Source: Parabacteroides distasonis ATCC 8503 (GTDB taxonomy: Bacteria > Bacteroidota > Bacteroidia > Bacteroidales > Tannerellaceae). From it: 64,000 bases of DNA. Location: the NCBI RefSeq assembly GCF_000012845.1, contig NC_009615.1, forward strand, positions 3,314,501 through 3,378,500, in the 5' to 3' direction. Made by a program: the position numbers and the translations under genes. Every line of letters begins with the position of its first letter. The stretch's first letter is position 1. Below are positions 17,005 to 24,977 of the stretch, piece after piece. The notes beneath the pieces are model-generated. The model saw nothing but the letters and a program-made list of their open reading frames with translations. It had not been told where the DNA came from and ran no database searches.

Positions 17005-17796
17005 TTATTCATAAGGATTGATAATCTCCGTGAAAGTCTTTTCCTCGACTAGCGTACCATCCACCATAATTCCGATCGAGATTTTTGACTTGGATTCATC
17101 ATCCAGTTTCACCGTAAGATGATAGCTATGCGAAGGCTCCAAGGTCAAAACGTTCGAATAGGTATGAGGTTCCTTCTCGCCGGGTAAGGTGAGACTGACG
17201 GTATATTGTAAGGCCCTCCCCACCGCACCTACGTTGAAATAGGCGGTCTTGTAGCTATAGTTGTTCTTGTTGAAGGTAAAGCTACGGCTCGACGCGTCGG
17301 CGGCGTACAGGGTGATAGCGTAATCCGAGAGGTTTTTCTTGATAAAATCGCTGAACTCGACATTTACCGAGGAGTTTGCCAAGGCACATTTCAGCGTTAC
17401 TTCCGTTGGCTCCACGGGTTTGACAGTAAACGAGGTTTTCCCCGCCAAACGAGCCTGCCCCCAACCGCTATTGGTACGCTCTGCCTCACTCTCCGTGCAA
17501 CTCTCTGCCGTAAGGAGATAGCCGGAGCCAGCGCTACAAGTGATTGGAGCACCGGCGATATCGCCATATTTACGGGAGGAGAAAACCACCGTCTCGCCAC
17601 GGGAAAGGCTCACGTTGAAATCCTTTACATCAAAGCCGGACAAGGCACGGGTAACAATCTCGATTTTCGAGGTATCGACTACGGATAGCCAGATCTCGCC
17701 CTGCTCTTCAGCAGGCGCAAGCTCTTCCTCGCTCGTGCAAGAGACGAGCAACAAGAAACACAGGACGGATAATATATATAGGATTCGCTTATTCAT
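17005..17796 (-). CDS. DUF4493 lipoprotein
   Basis: A 263-residue predicted lipoprotein of the DUF4493 family, found in Bacteroidota and of unknown biochemical role. The signal peptide ILYILSVLCFLLLVSC has its lipobox cysteine at residue 20, followed by an acidic linker (TSEEELAPAEEQGE). Family features are SGFDVKDFNVSLS, the central TVKPVEPTEVTLKCALANSSVNVEFSD region and the closing SYHLTVKLDDESKSKISIGI. The motif VTRA at about residue 50 corresponds to TKA in the paralogues. It is the last gene of the lipoprotein operon, 16 bases after the previous one, and is followed by a terminator. It is expected on the outer membrane. Confidence 0.85.
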   Translation of the reverse strand: MNKRILYILSVLCFLLLVSCTSEEELAPAEEQGEIWLSVVDTSKIEIVTRALSGFDVKDFNVSLSRGETVVFSSRKYGDIAGAPITCSAGSGYLLTAESCTESEAERTNSGWGQARLAGKTSFTVKPVEPTEVTLKCALANSSVNVEFSDFIKKNLSDYAITLYAADASSRSFTFNKNNYSYKTAYFNVGAVGRALQYTVSLTLPGEKEPHTYSNVLTLEPSHSYHLTVKLDDESKSKISIGIMVDGTLVEEKTFTEIINPYE

Positions 17797-17812
17797 AATT
17801 CAATGTTATGTT

Positions 17813-19660
17813 TTATAATTCATAAGAGAATATCAAGTTATCAATTGTCAACATCGCACCACGAGAACAACATTCCTCCTTATTTACATAATTAGTAGTC
17901 TTTATATCTCCCTCATTCGTATGATTAGAAGAAGAAATCATAATATGAAGATCTGTAGCTTTTAAATCGTAACGAGAATAAACTAATGGAAGCGAGAATT
18001 CTGTATATTCACTCGCCACAACCAATTCAATATTACCAGAAGCTATAACCGTAGTACCATTCAATACTTGAACGGTTACAGAACCCTTCTCTGCAGTATC
18101 CTGAGAATCATTCACATATTTATAAAAACCTTTAAGACTAACGGGGCGAGAGAGAAAAGCAACACCTTCATTGTAAACTTCCGAACCATTATTATAACTA
18201 TAAGAGCCTAGAAAGAGTTTTCCGGCAGAACGATTGCTGACTGAAGGGACATTACTACAATAATAATTACTATAAGAAGTATTTCCTGTCTGCTTCTTAT
18301 CAGCGATAGAGGCACCACTATGATCCCAAGCAACATTACGTATGACCATCGCATTATCTCCGTTTTGTGCAGACAGCTCCTTATAAATATCTGCCGTCGA
18401 ATCATAAGGATTCTGCCCAATACCCACAGCTTTAGCTTCAGGTTGATGTGAAAGCCAATTTAAAGATGTATTAAACGTAGATGGAATCATATACCATGAA
18501 TTTTGATTAGAAGAAGCAGTATTATATGTTTTTTGGTTAACACTAGCCCAATTAGCAGGTTCAGAAATCTTCATAGAGAGTGTTGTTTGAAACCACTTCA
18601 AAAACACAGCAGTCACTATAGACCATCTTCCCCCTTGATTTATAGTTCCGTTAATCGTCTCCTTCAACTCCTCAAAATCCCCATTAGGAACAGGAGCTGC
18701 ATCCTCTGTAGTTACCGTCTTGGTATTACTGCTATATACCGCTCCAAAACGAGAGCGAAGCGTATATCGTGTGGAAGGTTCAAGACCCTTTATCACCAAT
18801 CGATCATCAACAGTAGATTCGGAGGGGATCCAAGTCTGTCCATCAGCGGAAGCCTCGTAAACGATATTGGCGAGTACCTTATCTGTCATCTCCTTATGGG
18901 TAGTCATGTTATCCGCAGTCATAGGGGTTATATAAATAAATTTACTCCAGACATCGTTTTCCTTCTGATCTGGAATAGTGAAGGCAGGAAGATCAGGATC
19001 ACATACAACTATATACCGGGTCTTCGCTACGAGATTCTTATATTGCCAAGTATGAGATACGCCTCCTCCTATTTGATTGGTACCGATAAGTTTCAACTCG
19101 TAAGTAACATCCCCAGCAGGTAAAAAGAAATCCTTATCATTTTCTAATCGGGCCGGTTTTTCCCCCGCCACTCCGAGAGTCAATTCATAACTTCTAAACT
19201 GAGCGATCAACTCATCCAACATACGGGGATGGAAAACAGCTTGTAGAAGAGAAGCTTTAATTTCAGCTTCCGTATCAGTGTTTGGAGCGATGGTAACCGA
19301 AGTCTCTCCATAAAAAGCCGGTGTATAAGACAATGCTGTTGGATCACCATAACTGGCTTTCAACAAGTAACTTCCCACAGAAAGAGTACAATGAGTAGTT
19401 CCGGGCTGTAAAATCTTTACTGTCAAACCATTCGATGCACTCACTACTTCAATCGTAAAATCTGTAATTTCAGGAAGATCCTCTTCCGCCAGCGAAGCCT
19501 TCGTCTGTACGTCGCCGACAGCAGACTCCACCTCGATCCCGGTGAGGAGCAAGCGTCCTTCGCCCTTGCCTCCATCACGGTTAAGAACCTCATCGGCGCA
19601 ACCCGCCACCATCCAGCAAAGGGTGGCCAAGGTCATTATCTGTCGTATCATCTTTCTCAT
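17813..19660 (-). CDS. DUF4493-PCMD lipoprotein, large
   Basis: A 615-residue predicted lipoprotein. The signal peptide ends at the lipobox VAGC (C about 21). The N-terminal part carries the DUF4493 pattern (VQTKASLAEEDLPEITDFTI, then SVTIAPNTDTEAEIKASLLQ). A fibronectin-like segment follows (IVYEASADGQTWIPSESTVD and GLEPSTRYTLRSRFG). The C-terminal 280 residues match the PCMD family ('putative carbohydrate metabolism domain'): NGDFEELKE, AMVIRNVAWDHSGAS, GKLFLGSYSYN, RPVSLKGFYKYV, and the last strand AMLTIDNLIFSYEL. PCMD folds as a jelly-roll-like beta-sandwich, and carbohydrate binding is suspected but unproven. It is co-transcribed with its neighbours, with gaps of about 16-18 bases. Confidence 0.85.
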   Translation of the reverse strand: MRKMIRQIMTLATLCWMVAGCADEVLNRDGGKGEGRLLLTGIEVESAVGDVQTKASLAEEDLPEITDFTIEVVSASNGLTVKILQPGTTHCTLSVGSYLLKASYGDPTALSYTPAFYGETSVTIAPNTDTEAEIKASLLQAVFHPRMLDELIAQFRSYELTLGVAGEKPARLENDKDFFLPAGDVTYELKLIGTNQIGGGVSHTWQYKNLVAKTRYIVVCDPDLPAFTIPDQKENDVWSKFIYITPMTADNMTTHKEMTDKVLANIVYEASADGQTWIPSESTVDDRLVIKGLEPSTRYTLRSRFGAVYSSNTKTVTTEDAAPVPNGDFEELKETINGTINQGGRWSIVTAVFLKWFQTTLSMKISEPANWASVNQKTYNTASSNQNSWYMIPSTFNTSLNWLSHQPEAKAVGIGQNPYDSTADIYKELSAQNGDNAMVIRNVAWDHSGASIADKKQTGNTSYSNYYCSNVPSVSNRSAGKLFLGSYSYNNGSEVYNEGVAFLSRPVSLKGFYKYVNDSQDTAEKGSVTVQVLNGTTVIASGNIELVVASEYTEFSLPLVYSRYDLKATDLHIMISSSNHTNEGDIKTTNYVNKEECCSRGAMLTIDNLIFSYEL

Positions 19661-19678
19661 ATCCTATATCAATGCTTT

Positions 19679-21235
19679 TTATTCATAAACCAATTCCATC
19701 TCGTCTATCCAAAGGGTACTGCCTTCCCCCCCGATGAAGTAATCACCGTACTTGCTAGCCGCCGCCACGATGACGATATATTTGGGCGTACGATTCGTCG
19801 CACGATATTCCAAGGGTATCTCAACCTGCTTATAGCTCGTGGTAGACTGTCCGCTGATGAACTCGCCATAGGCGATGATATTACGGTCGTTCTTGTCGAA
19901 GACCTGCCGGACAGAGGGCTTGGTACGGATCTCGTAAGGTTCCGGCTTATCCGAGAGGGCGATATATATCTGGCAAGAGTCCGGACGGCCCCGAAGGTTT
20001 TCCAGACTGCCCACATCCTGCCCGATACGATTGATCGTGGTAGAGGTATATTTATATTGGAACTTGAGGGAGGTAGGGAATGAGGTGAACGGACGGCCCA
20101 ATTGCAGCACGCCATTCGTGCCGTCCAACGCGAAATCGCCCGTGAAGATATTCCCGGCCCCCAGCTTGATCACGGCGTCCTTGGATTCCAGCAAGGCAGC
20201 TTTCCCTGACACGCTCTCGGTCGTAGGCGTCGTCAGATTACCGATGAAAGCCGCCGCACCCGGGTTGCCGGTTCCCCAGAAGGAGGTTCCACCCGAAGGC
20301 CACGGATTCCATTGCTTGCCGTCTTGCGACCAATCCTCGAAACCGCCATTTGTCAAAGCGATCTCACCGGCAGTGGTAAACGAGCCGCTGCCCGTTTGCG
20401 CATTGTCTACGCTGATGCGATAATCATAGGCTGTACCGCCCCGCAGCCCGCCGATCGTAGCGCTGAAAGAGGCACCCGAGGTCTTCACGTCTGCCGCCGT
20501 GCTCCACGCAGAAGCCGTCTGTTCCTTATATTCCACCACCGGGGTCTTGCCGCTTTGCACAGAGCCGGTAAGCGTGGCTTTCGTCACCATGGGGAAGACG
20601 CTCGACGAGGTAGAGGCACCGCCCTCGCTTTGCTCTATCACCACTTTCCATTCCTGCCATACCTCCTCGCCGGCACGAGCCGCATAAAAAGTCTGCGGAT
20701 AGGTAAAGTCGCGCACGGTAGTAGGATCGGGCGTGACACGTCCATAGGCCCCACCAAGGTTAAGCGTACGAATTTTGATGTTGGAAAGATCCTGATCCGC
20801 ACTCACGTAGATCACGGCGACACGGCTGACAGGATCTACCAAATGATCCACCATGCCGTCTACGTCTACCGTACGATCCACGATCTGGCGTACGGTAAGT
20901 GTCCATGGATTATCTTGGTAGGTACGGACGTTCAGCTCAAGCGGCGTGGAGAGGTCGAGCCGCGTATTGGCCGACAACGAGAGGCTATCAAGCGAGGCAA
21001 AATCATGAAAAGGGAATTTCTCCTTATCGTCGCATCGTGCGGAGTCCAGCTCGATCGTCGCGTCGCGCGGATCGAGGATGAGGCGCGTCAGTCTCAGCCG
21101 TGACACATCCACGGAGTCGTTCACATAGAGTGTCACGGTGCGAGCCGAGCGATCTATATCCACACCGGAGGCTACCGTCCCGTCTTCCGAGGCACGCAGG
21201 CCCTCAGTCACGATCTCACTGATCGTTCCCTCCAC
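19679..21235 (-). CDS. PCMD-domain lipoprotein, open part after an N-terminal frameshift
   Basis: The open frame codes 518 residues beginning at an internal GTG (VEGTISEIVTEGLRA). Two beta-rich repeats follow (SRTVTLYVNDSVDVSRLRL, then RVAVIYVSADQDLSNIKIRTL), then a fibronectin-like segment (TVEYK-like VVEYKEQTASAWSTAADVK, GLRGGTAYDYRISV) and a C-terminal PCMD domain (NGGFEDWSQDGKQWNPWP, FTGDFALDG, SLKFQYKYTST, GSTLWIDEMELVYE). The missing start is directly upstream: an ATG with signal peptide and lipobox ends in DNDIPYP and would join perfectly to LVEGTI if the run of four C were five. As it stands, translation from the true start stops early. The region is visibly GC-richer than the flanking lipoprotein genes. 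Confidence 0.8.
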   Translation of the reverse strand: MEGTISEIVTEGLRASEDGTVASGVDIDRSARTVTLYVNDSVDVSRLRLTRLILDPRDATIELDSARCDDKEKFPFHDFASLDSLSLSANTRLDLSTPLELNVRTYQDNPWTLTVRQIVDRTVDVDGMVDHLVDPVSRVAVIYVSADQDLSNIKIRTLNLGGAYGRVTPDPTTVRDFTYPQTFYAARAGEEVWQEWKVVIEQSEGGASTSSSVFPMVTKATLTGSVQSGKTPVVEYKEQTASAWSTAADVKTSGASFSATIGGLRGGTAYDYRISVDNAQTGSGSFTTAGEIALTNGGFEDWSQDGKQWNPWPSGGTSFWGTGNPGAAAFIGNLTTPTTESVSGKAALLESKDAVIKLGAGNIFTGDFALDGTNGVLQLGRPFTSFPTSLKFQYKYTSTTINRIGQDVGSLENLRGRPDSCQIYIALSDKPEPYEIRTKPSVRQVFDKNDRNIIAYGEFISGQSTTSYKQVEIPLEYRATNRTPKYIVIVAAASKYGDYFIGGEGSTLWIDEMELVYE

Positions 21236-21342
21236 CAGGGGTAAGGAATATCGTTATCAATAGCGCACGAGGCCAGTCCCAACAAAGTTACCAGACCGGC
21301 CGCACGTAAATTCTCTTTAAACATCAATCGTTGAATCTTCAT
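21208..21342 (-). pseudogene. Frameshifted N-terminus of the PCMD lipoprotein
   Basis: The ATG 18 bases after the outer-membrane protein stop, with GGAG upstream, encodes MKIQRLMFKENLRAAGLVTL, then LGLASC (lipobox) and AIDNDIPYP. The 'DNDIPYP.VEG' sequence is a common mature N-terminus in this lipoprotein class. After it the frame continues as WWRERSVRS and stops. One missing C in the tract at 21238-21241 explains the break: the -1 change would be a homopolymer contraction, real or a sequencing error. Confidence 0.8.
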
Positions 21343-21360
21343 TAAATTATATTTTCTCCA

Positions 21361-22116
21361 TTAAAGATAGAAGGTCATGCCTATGTTGATCGAGAAGAGG
21401 TTGATCTTGAAATTGCCGGAGGAGACACGCTGATGCCCCTCCTCTATCTGGTTCGTCTTTTGGTCGATCCACTTGAAATCGAAACCCATCACGCCAACCG
21501 ATACCTCTACGGCCGACCAGTCGGTGATAAAAGCCGTCATCCCGGGAGCGATACCGATCTGCAGGTTCTGCGCCGTTTGGTAAGAGCCGTCGTAGGTGGC
21601 ACCCGTACCGGTGGAATTCTTGCCCGTACCGTATCCATAGGTGAGGCGCGCCTCGTTGAACAGGCCGAATATCTTGCTGCGTCCGATAGGCATATAGGTG
21701 CGCAAGAAACCGGATACCTCGTACTTATGCTCCAGATAATAGAGGTTGTCGAGGCTGATGTTGAAATCCTCGCCGAGATTCAACTCGAAGTTCTTCAAGT
21801 CGAGGTAGTCGCGGTGATAGGCGAAACGCATGCCCGCGGAGATGTTGTTGCGGAAGAAGTAACCCACGTAGGGACTGACACCGAAGTTGTAGCCTTTTCC
21901 CTCCACGTTCTTCAAGACGAGGAAGTTCAGATTCCCCTCATCGTGCTCGGAGTAGGAAACAGTTCCTCCCGCCATCCACGTACCTTTCGGGATGAAGACG
22001 GTCTCTTGCACTTCTCGGTCGATACGATTCATGGCTCTCTTGCCACGTTGGGCCCAAGTCTCCCCTACGCAAAGGGCGCAGAGGAGGGCCAGACAGATTA
22101 GTTTATTTATTCTCAT
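21361..22116 (-). CDS. Outer-membrane beta-barrel protein
   Basis: About 251 residues. The signal peptide KLICLALLCALCVGETWAQ has a likely cleavage after AQ. The mature part is built of alternating beta-strands with aromatic girdles (WMAGGTVSYSEHD, NFGVSPYVGYFFRNNISAGM, EHKYEVSGFLRTYMPIG, LQIGIAPGMTAFITD) and ends in the strand NLFSINIGMTFYL, with a terminal hydrophobic residue as in barrels. I start at the ATG before RINKLICL, which has AGGAAAA just in front; an upstream ATG overlapping the previous stop (ATGA) adds six residues. It is probably the membrane partner of the surface lipoproteins in this operon, but no specific transport function can be read. Confidence 0.85.
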   Translation of the reverse strand: MRINKLICLALLCALCVGETWAQRGKRAMNRIDREVQETVFIPKGTWMAGGTVSYSEHDEGNLNFLVLKNVEGKGYNFGVSPYVGYFFRNNISAGMRFAYHRDYLDLKNFELNLGEDFNISLDNLYYLEHKYEVSGFLRTYMPIGRSKIFGLFNEARLTYGYGTGKNSTGTGATYDGSYQTAQNLQIGIAPGMTAFITDWSAVEVSVGVMGFDFKWIDQKTNQIEEGHQRVSSGNFKINLFSINIGMTFYL

Positions 22117-22130
22117 TTTTCCTATTCTAG

Positions 22131-22970
22131 TCATATTTCATCGGGAGATTCGGAATCCCCTCCCCCACCGGGCTCCAGCGTGCCGGGTTCGGCGGGTCCA
22201 GAGGGCGTGCCCTTGGAACGTTGCTTGTAGGCGGTTCGTACCTGGGCGAAAAGATGAGTCGCGTCACGAACAAATACGCGCGCCTCTTCCGAGGGTTGCA
22301 ACAGGCTGGAGGCATTGGCCAGTGCGCACATATCGTCCAGCAGGTCTTGCGCCTCGGAGGACAGCTCCTTGGAGGTCACATTCTCTGTGCGTACCGATCT
22401 CGATTTGTCGCGTAGGGCGGCCAGCTCGGCATAGCGATCGTTGAGCCGTCGTAGCTCGGCGATGTAAGGTGCCAGTTGCAGAGTGACTACCGAGTCGGCG
22501 AACTCGGGCTTCGCTAGGTCGATAAGCAGGCCATTGATCACCTCCGTCTCCTGCGCTGTGGGCAGGTTGGCGAAGTCGCGGTAACCGCGCAAGGCGGGTT
22601 CCATCCGTTGGGCGGCGGTACGCTCGGCGGCAAGGGGCAACTTGGCGTAATCGAGCACGCGGCGGACTATGTAGTTACCCGCCGTATCCCGATCGGCCTC
22701 CACTTGCTGCATTTCCGGGGTTTCCTCCGAGGAGGAGGCTTGCATCGTCAGTTCGGTCAGCTCATCGATAATGCCGTTCATACGCATCACCTGTCCGGCG
22801 GAAATGTTAAGCGCGGGCACTCCGCTATCGGCTAGCAACGAGATCTCGTCCGGCGATTCGGAATCGGAGCCGCTCGGCATCAGTTTCATATAGCGTTTCA
22901 ACAGACTTAGCTTCTCGGCCTTGTTCAAGTTACCTAACGACATCGGAGGAATCAATGTGAATGTACCCAT
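22131..22970 (-). CDS. DUF6261-family protein with duplicated SESPDEI motif
   Basis: A 279-residue protein, mostly alpha-helical, without a signal peptide. The core matches my recollection of DUF6261: RDTAGNYIVRRVLDYAKLPL, ERTAAQRMEPALRGYRDFAN, ETEVINGLLIDLAKPEFADS, LAPYIAELRRLNDRYAELAA. The family is Bacteroidota-specific and of unknown role. The peptide DSESPDEI occurs twice, near residues 36-43 and as the last residues after a glycine-rich linker (GGGGDSESPDEI). The two copies use different codons, so the peptide and not the DNA is conserved. Its stop overlaps a possible start of the outer-membrane protein. GC content is clearly higher than in neighbours. A 42-bp repeat array lies just upstream. 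Confidence 0.75.
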   Translation of the reverse strand: MGTFTLIPPMSLGNLNKAEKLSLLKRYMKLMPSGSDSESPDEISLLADSGVPALNISAGQVMRMNGIIDELTELTMQASSSEETPEMQQVEADRDTAGNYIVRRVLDYAKLPLAAERTAAQRMEPALRGYRDFANLPTAQETEVINGLLIDLAKPEFADSVVTLQLAPYIAELRRLNDRYAELAALRDKSRSVRTENVTSKELSSEAQDLLDDMCALANASSLLQPSEEARVFVRDATHLFAQVRTAYKQRSKGTPSGPAEPGTLEPGGGGDSESPDEI

Positions 22971-23011
22971 AATTCGATTTTTTTTGAAGGTTATTATTCG
23001 TTTGTACCCGT

Positions 23012-23210
23012 TCGAGGGGTCGAAAAGCCCATTTCGGTTTCCAAAAATAGATTTTGAGGAGTCGAGAGCCGTTTTCCCGCTTCAGGAGGTGGATCTCGAG
23101 ACCTCGAAATGTATTTTCTTGTCCCGGGAAGGCATCTCGAGCCCTCGAAAGGCATTTCCCGGTCTTAGGAAATGAATTTCGAGGGGTCGAAACGGGTTTC
23201 GCGAATATAG
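23012..23210. repeat. Array of five degenerate 42-bp repeats with TCGAGnnnTCGA cores
   Basis: Palindromic cores of the form TCGAGnnnTCGA start at 23012, 23054, 23096, 23137 and 23179, spaced 42, 42, 41 and 42 bases. The second core has TTGAG. The linkers also resemble each other (often a TTTCC or TTTTC block, then GGAA and GAT before the next core). The array fills nearly the whole gap between the DUF6261 gene and the preceding lipoprotein gene. The first units are also open as a 14-residue repeat on the plus strand. Confidence 0.88.
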
Positions 23211-23214
23211 GGAA

Positions 23215-24921
23215 TTATTCCCAGATAGTAGGCGTTCCGTCATAAATGAGGGAAAGATCGTCTACATACAAGGTACTGCCGACGCCTCCGGTCATATAAT
23301 CGCCATATTTACTGGATGAGCAAACCACGATGATATGGGTGGGCTGATCCGTCAGGTTCTTATATTTCAACGGGATGTTGAACTCCACGTAGCCATCGCC
23401 CTCCGTAGCCGCCCCGGAAGGGAGCTCGCCGTAGGCGATGATGTTGGGGTCATCCTTGAAATTAATGAAAGAACTTAAATCACCATTATTAATTGTATAG
23501 GCTTTCTTCGCCAAGGCAATATAAATGGCGCACTGATCCATATCCCCTGCTTTCACACCTTCCGGAGCATTTCCCCCTACTATATCTATTACAACCGGCT
23601 TGTATTGATAAAATCCTTTCAACGCAACAGGCCGTGAGGTAAATGGCTGACCGAAATTCACAATCGCATTAGGAATACTAACCTTGCCAAACGAGCCAGT
23701 ATATAAACTAGCGGCAGCAAAGAACGATATAACTTTCTTAGATTCTAGTTGCGCCGCCATTCCACCTTCGGTATGCACAGGCGAAGTTACCCCACGTGTC
23801 GGATTCTTTTTAGTTATTGTATTGGCTCCAGTATTACTTGTATCCCAAAATTTAGAATCCGACGGACTATTAGGAGATACAGTCTCTGAGTCTGGATTTC
23901 CTGTCCAAGCATCCAAATTTCCATTTTGTAAAGCGATCTCCGTCTCCGTGGTAAATTCTACCTTGGCGATACTGATCTCTCCGTCTGTCAGCTGATATTC
24001 GTAAGCCGTGGCGGAAGTCAATCCCGTCAAGGTCGCCGTAGCGGAAGAGGCCGCCGTATTGACCGTGGTCGCCACATCCATCCAAGTATCCGTATTCTTT
24101 GGACGATACTGGAACTTCAAGGATGAAAGATCGCCGGAATCAAGCGTGATGTCAGTAGCCGTCAGATAAGCGAGCTGGCTCCACGGGTTCGCAGACAAGG
24201 TAGCACCGCTCTTCGCATTCGGATCGATCGTGAAGTCGTACGTGTATTGGTTCATCGTAGGATCTACCGTTACGGTTACATTTCCCGTGCCGGCAGCCTG
24301 ATTCTTAAAGTTCAAGATATAGTGGTCTTTTGCGCTTACCTCCGAGATTGGCAGCTCATTAGAGCTCATTTTTCCGGCAGCGGAAACAACCGTATAAGTC
24401 ACCGTTAGGTCGGAAACCGGAAAATAGGCCACACTCGTACCTTTCGGGGCGAAATCCACCGGAGTGACCGTAGTGGTAGCGCTCTTTACCTGCACATTGA
24501 TGGAACCATTGCCCAACTTATCCAAAAAAGCCTGCTCGAAAGCCACCGTCACCTTCACGTTCGCCAAGGAACAAACCAAATTGGCTGTCGCTGTCTTGCC
24601 TTTCTCTATCGTCACCGTGGTCTTGCCTGTGTAATAGGCGCAATCCGCCCCGGCGTTGCCGTCCCATCCGTAAGAAACGGCCTCGATGGTATATTCACCT
24701 TGCTTCAACGAGAGTTCTTTACCCTCCAAGTCCGCCGTATGGTCATTCGTCTCAAACTTCGTCATACCAGCCGAGTTCTTGATCACCACACGCATCTGCT
24801 TGGGCTTATACGTCGCATCGGCCTTCGTGTTCACCTCCGTACTCTGTTCTAAGGCTACACGTAAGTAGCCTACATTTTCTTGCGTACTTAATTCGTCCCT
24901 TTGGCAAGCAAAAAAGAACAC
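23215..24921 (-). CDS. DUF4493/PCMD lipoprotein, open part after an N-terminal frameshift
   Basis: The open frame codes 568 residues from a GTG and begins in the middle of a lipoprotein signal (VFFFACQRDELSTQ, lipobox-like FFAC). The N-terminal part is DUF4493-like: VNTKADATYKPKQMRVVIKN, TTVTIEKGKTATANLVCSLA, VKVTVAFEQAFLDKL. A fibronectin-like part (SSLKFQYRPKNTDTWMDVA, GLTSATAYEYQLT) and a C-terminal PCMD domain follow (NGNLDAWTGNP, AAQLESKKVISFFAAASLYTG, RPVALKGFYQYKPV, GSTLYVDDLSLIYDG). A proper ATG with signal start lies 41 bases upstream but is out of frame by one base. As it stands, export of the product is doubtful. Confidence 0.82.
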   Translation of the reverse strand: MFFFACQRDELSTQENVGYLRVALEQSTEVNTKADATYKPKQMRVVIKNSAGMTKFETNDHTADLEGKELSLKQGEYTIEAVSYGWDGNAGADCAYYTGKTTVTIEKGKTATANLVCSLANVKVTVAFEQAFLDKLGNGSINVQVKSATTTVTPVDFAPKGTSVAYFPVSDLTVTYTVVSAAGKMSSNELPISEVSAKDHYILNFKNQAAGTGNVTVTVDPTMNQYTYDFTIDPNAKSGATLSANPWSQLAYLTATDITLDSGDLSSLKFQYRPKNTDTWMDVATTVNTAASSATATLTGLTSATAYEYQLTDGEISIAKVEFTTETEIALQNGNLDAWTGNPDSETVSPNSPSDSKFWDTSNTGANTITKKNPTRGVTSPVHTEGGMAAQLESKKVISFFAAASLYTGSFGKVSIPNAIVNFGQPFTSRPVALKGFYQYKPVVIDIVGGNAPEGVKAGDMDQCAIYIALAKKAYTINNGDLSSFINFKDDPNIIAYGELPSGAATEGDGYVEFNIPLKYKNLTDQPTHIIVVCSSSKYGDYMTGGVGSTLYVDDLSLIYDGTPTIWE

Positions 24922-24962
24922 ACAAGCTATACCTATTAATAAATATTATTAATTTGTTTCAT
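24922..24962 (-). pseudogene. Frameshifted signal-peptide start of the PCMD lipoprotein
   Basis: AGAGGAAG stands eight bases before an ATG that encodes MKQINNIY and then stops. Inserting one T in TATTAATAGG would give MKQINNIYLIGIACVFFFAC, a complete lipoprotein signal joined to the downstream frame. The ATG is 15 bases after the preceding operon gene, the normal spacing here, so this is very probably the ancestral start. Confidence 0.75.
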
Positions 24963-24977
24963 GAATTAGTCTTCCTC

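Noticed and set aside
20312..21103. Plus-strand frame of some 260 codons opposite the PCMD lipoprotein gene
   Set aside because: Antisense to a recognised gene in a GC-rich region where stops are rare; the peptide is Arg/His-rich and shows no known domain.
22921..23175. Plus-strand frame through the 42-bp array with a 14-residue repeat
   Set aside because: The period is a multiple of three, so an open frame is expected; no start context or homologue supports it. The array itself is reported.
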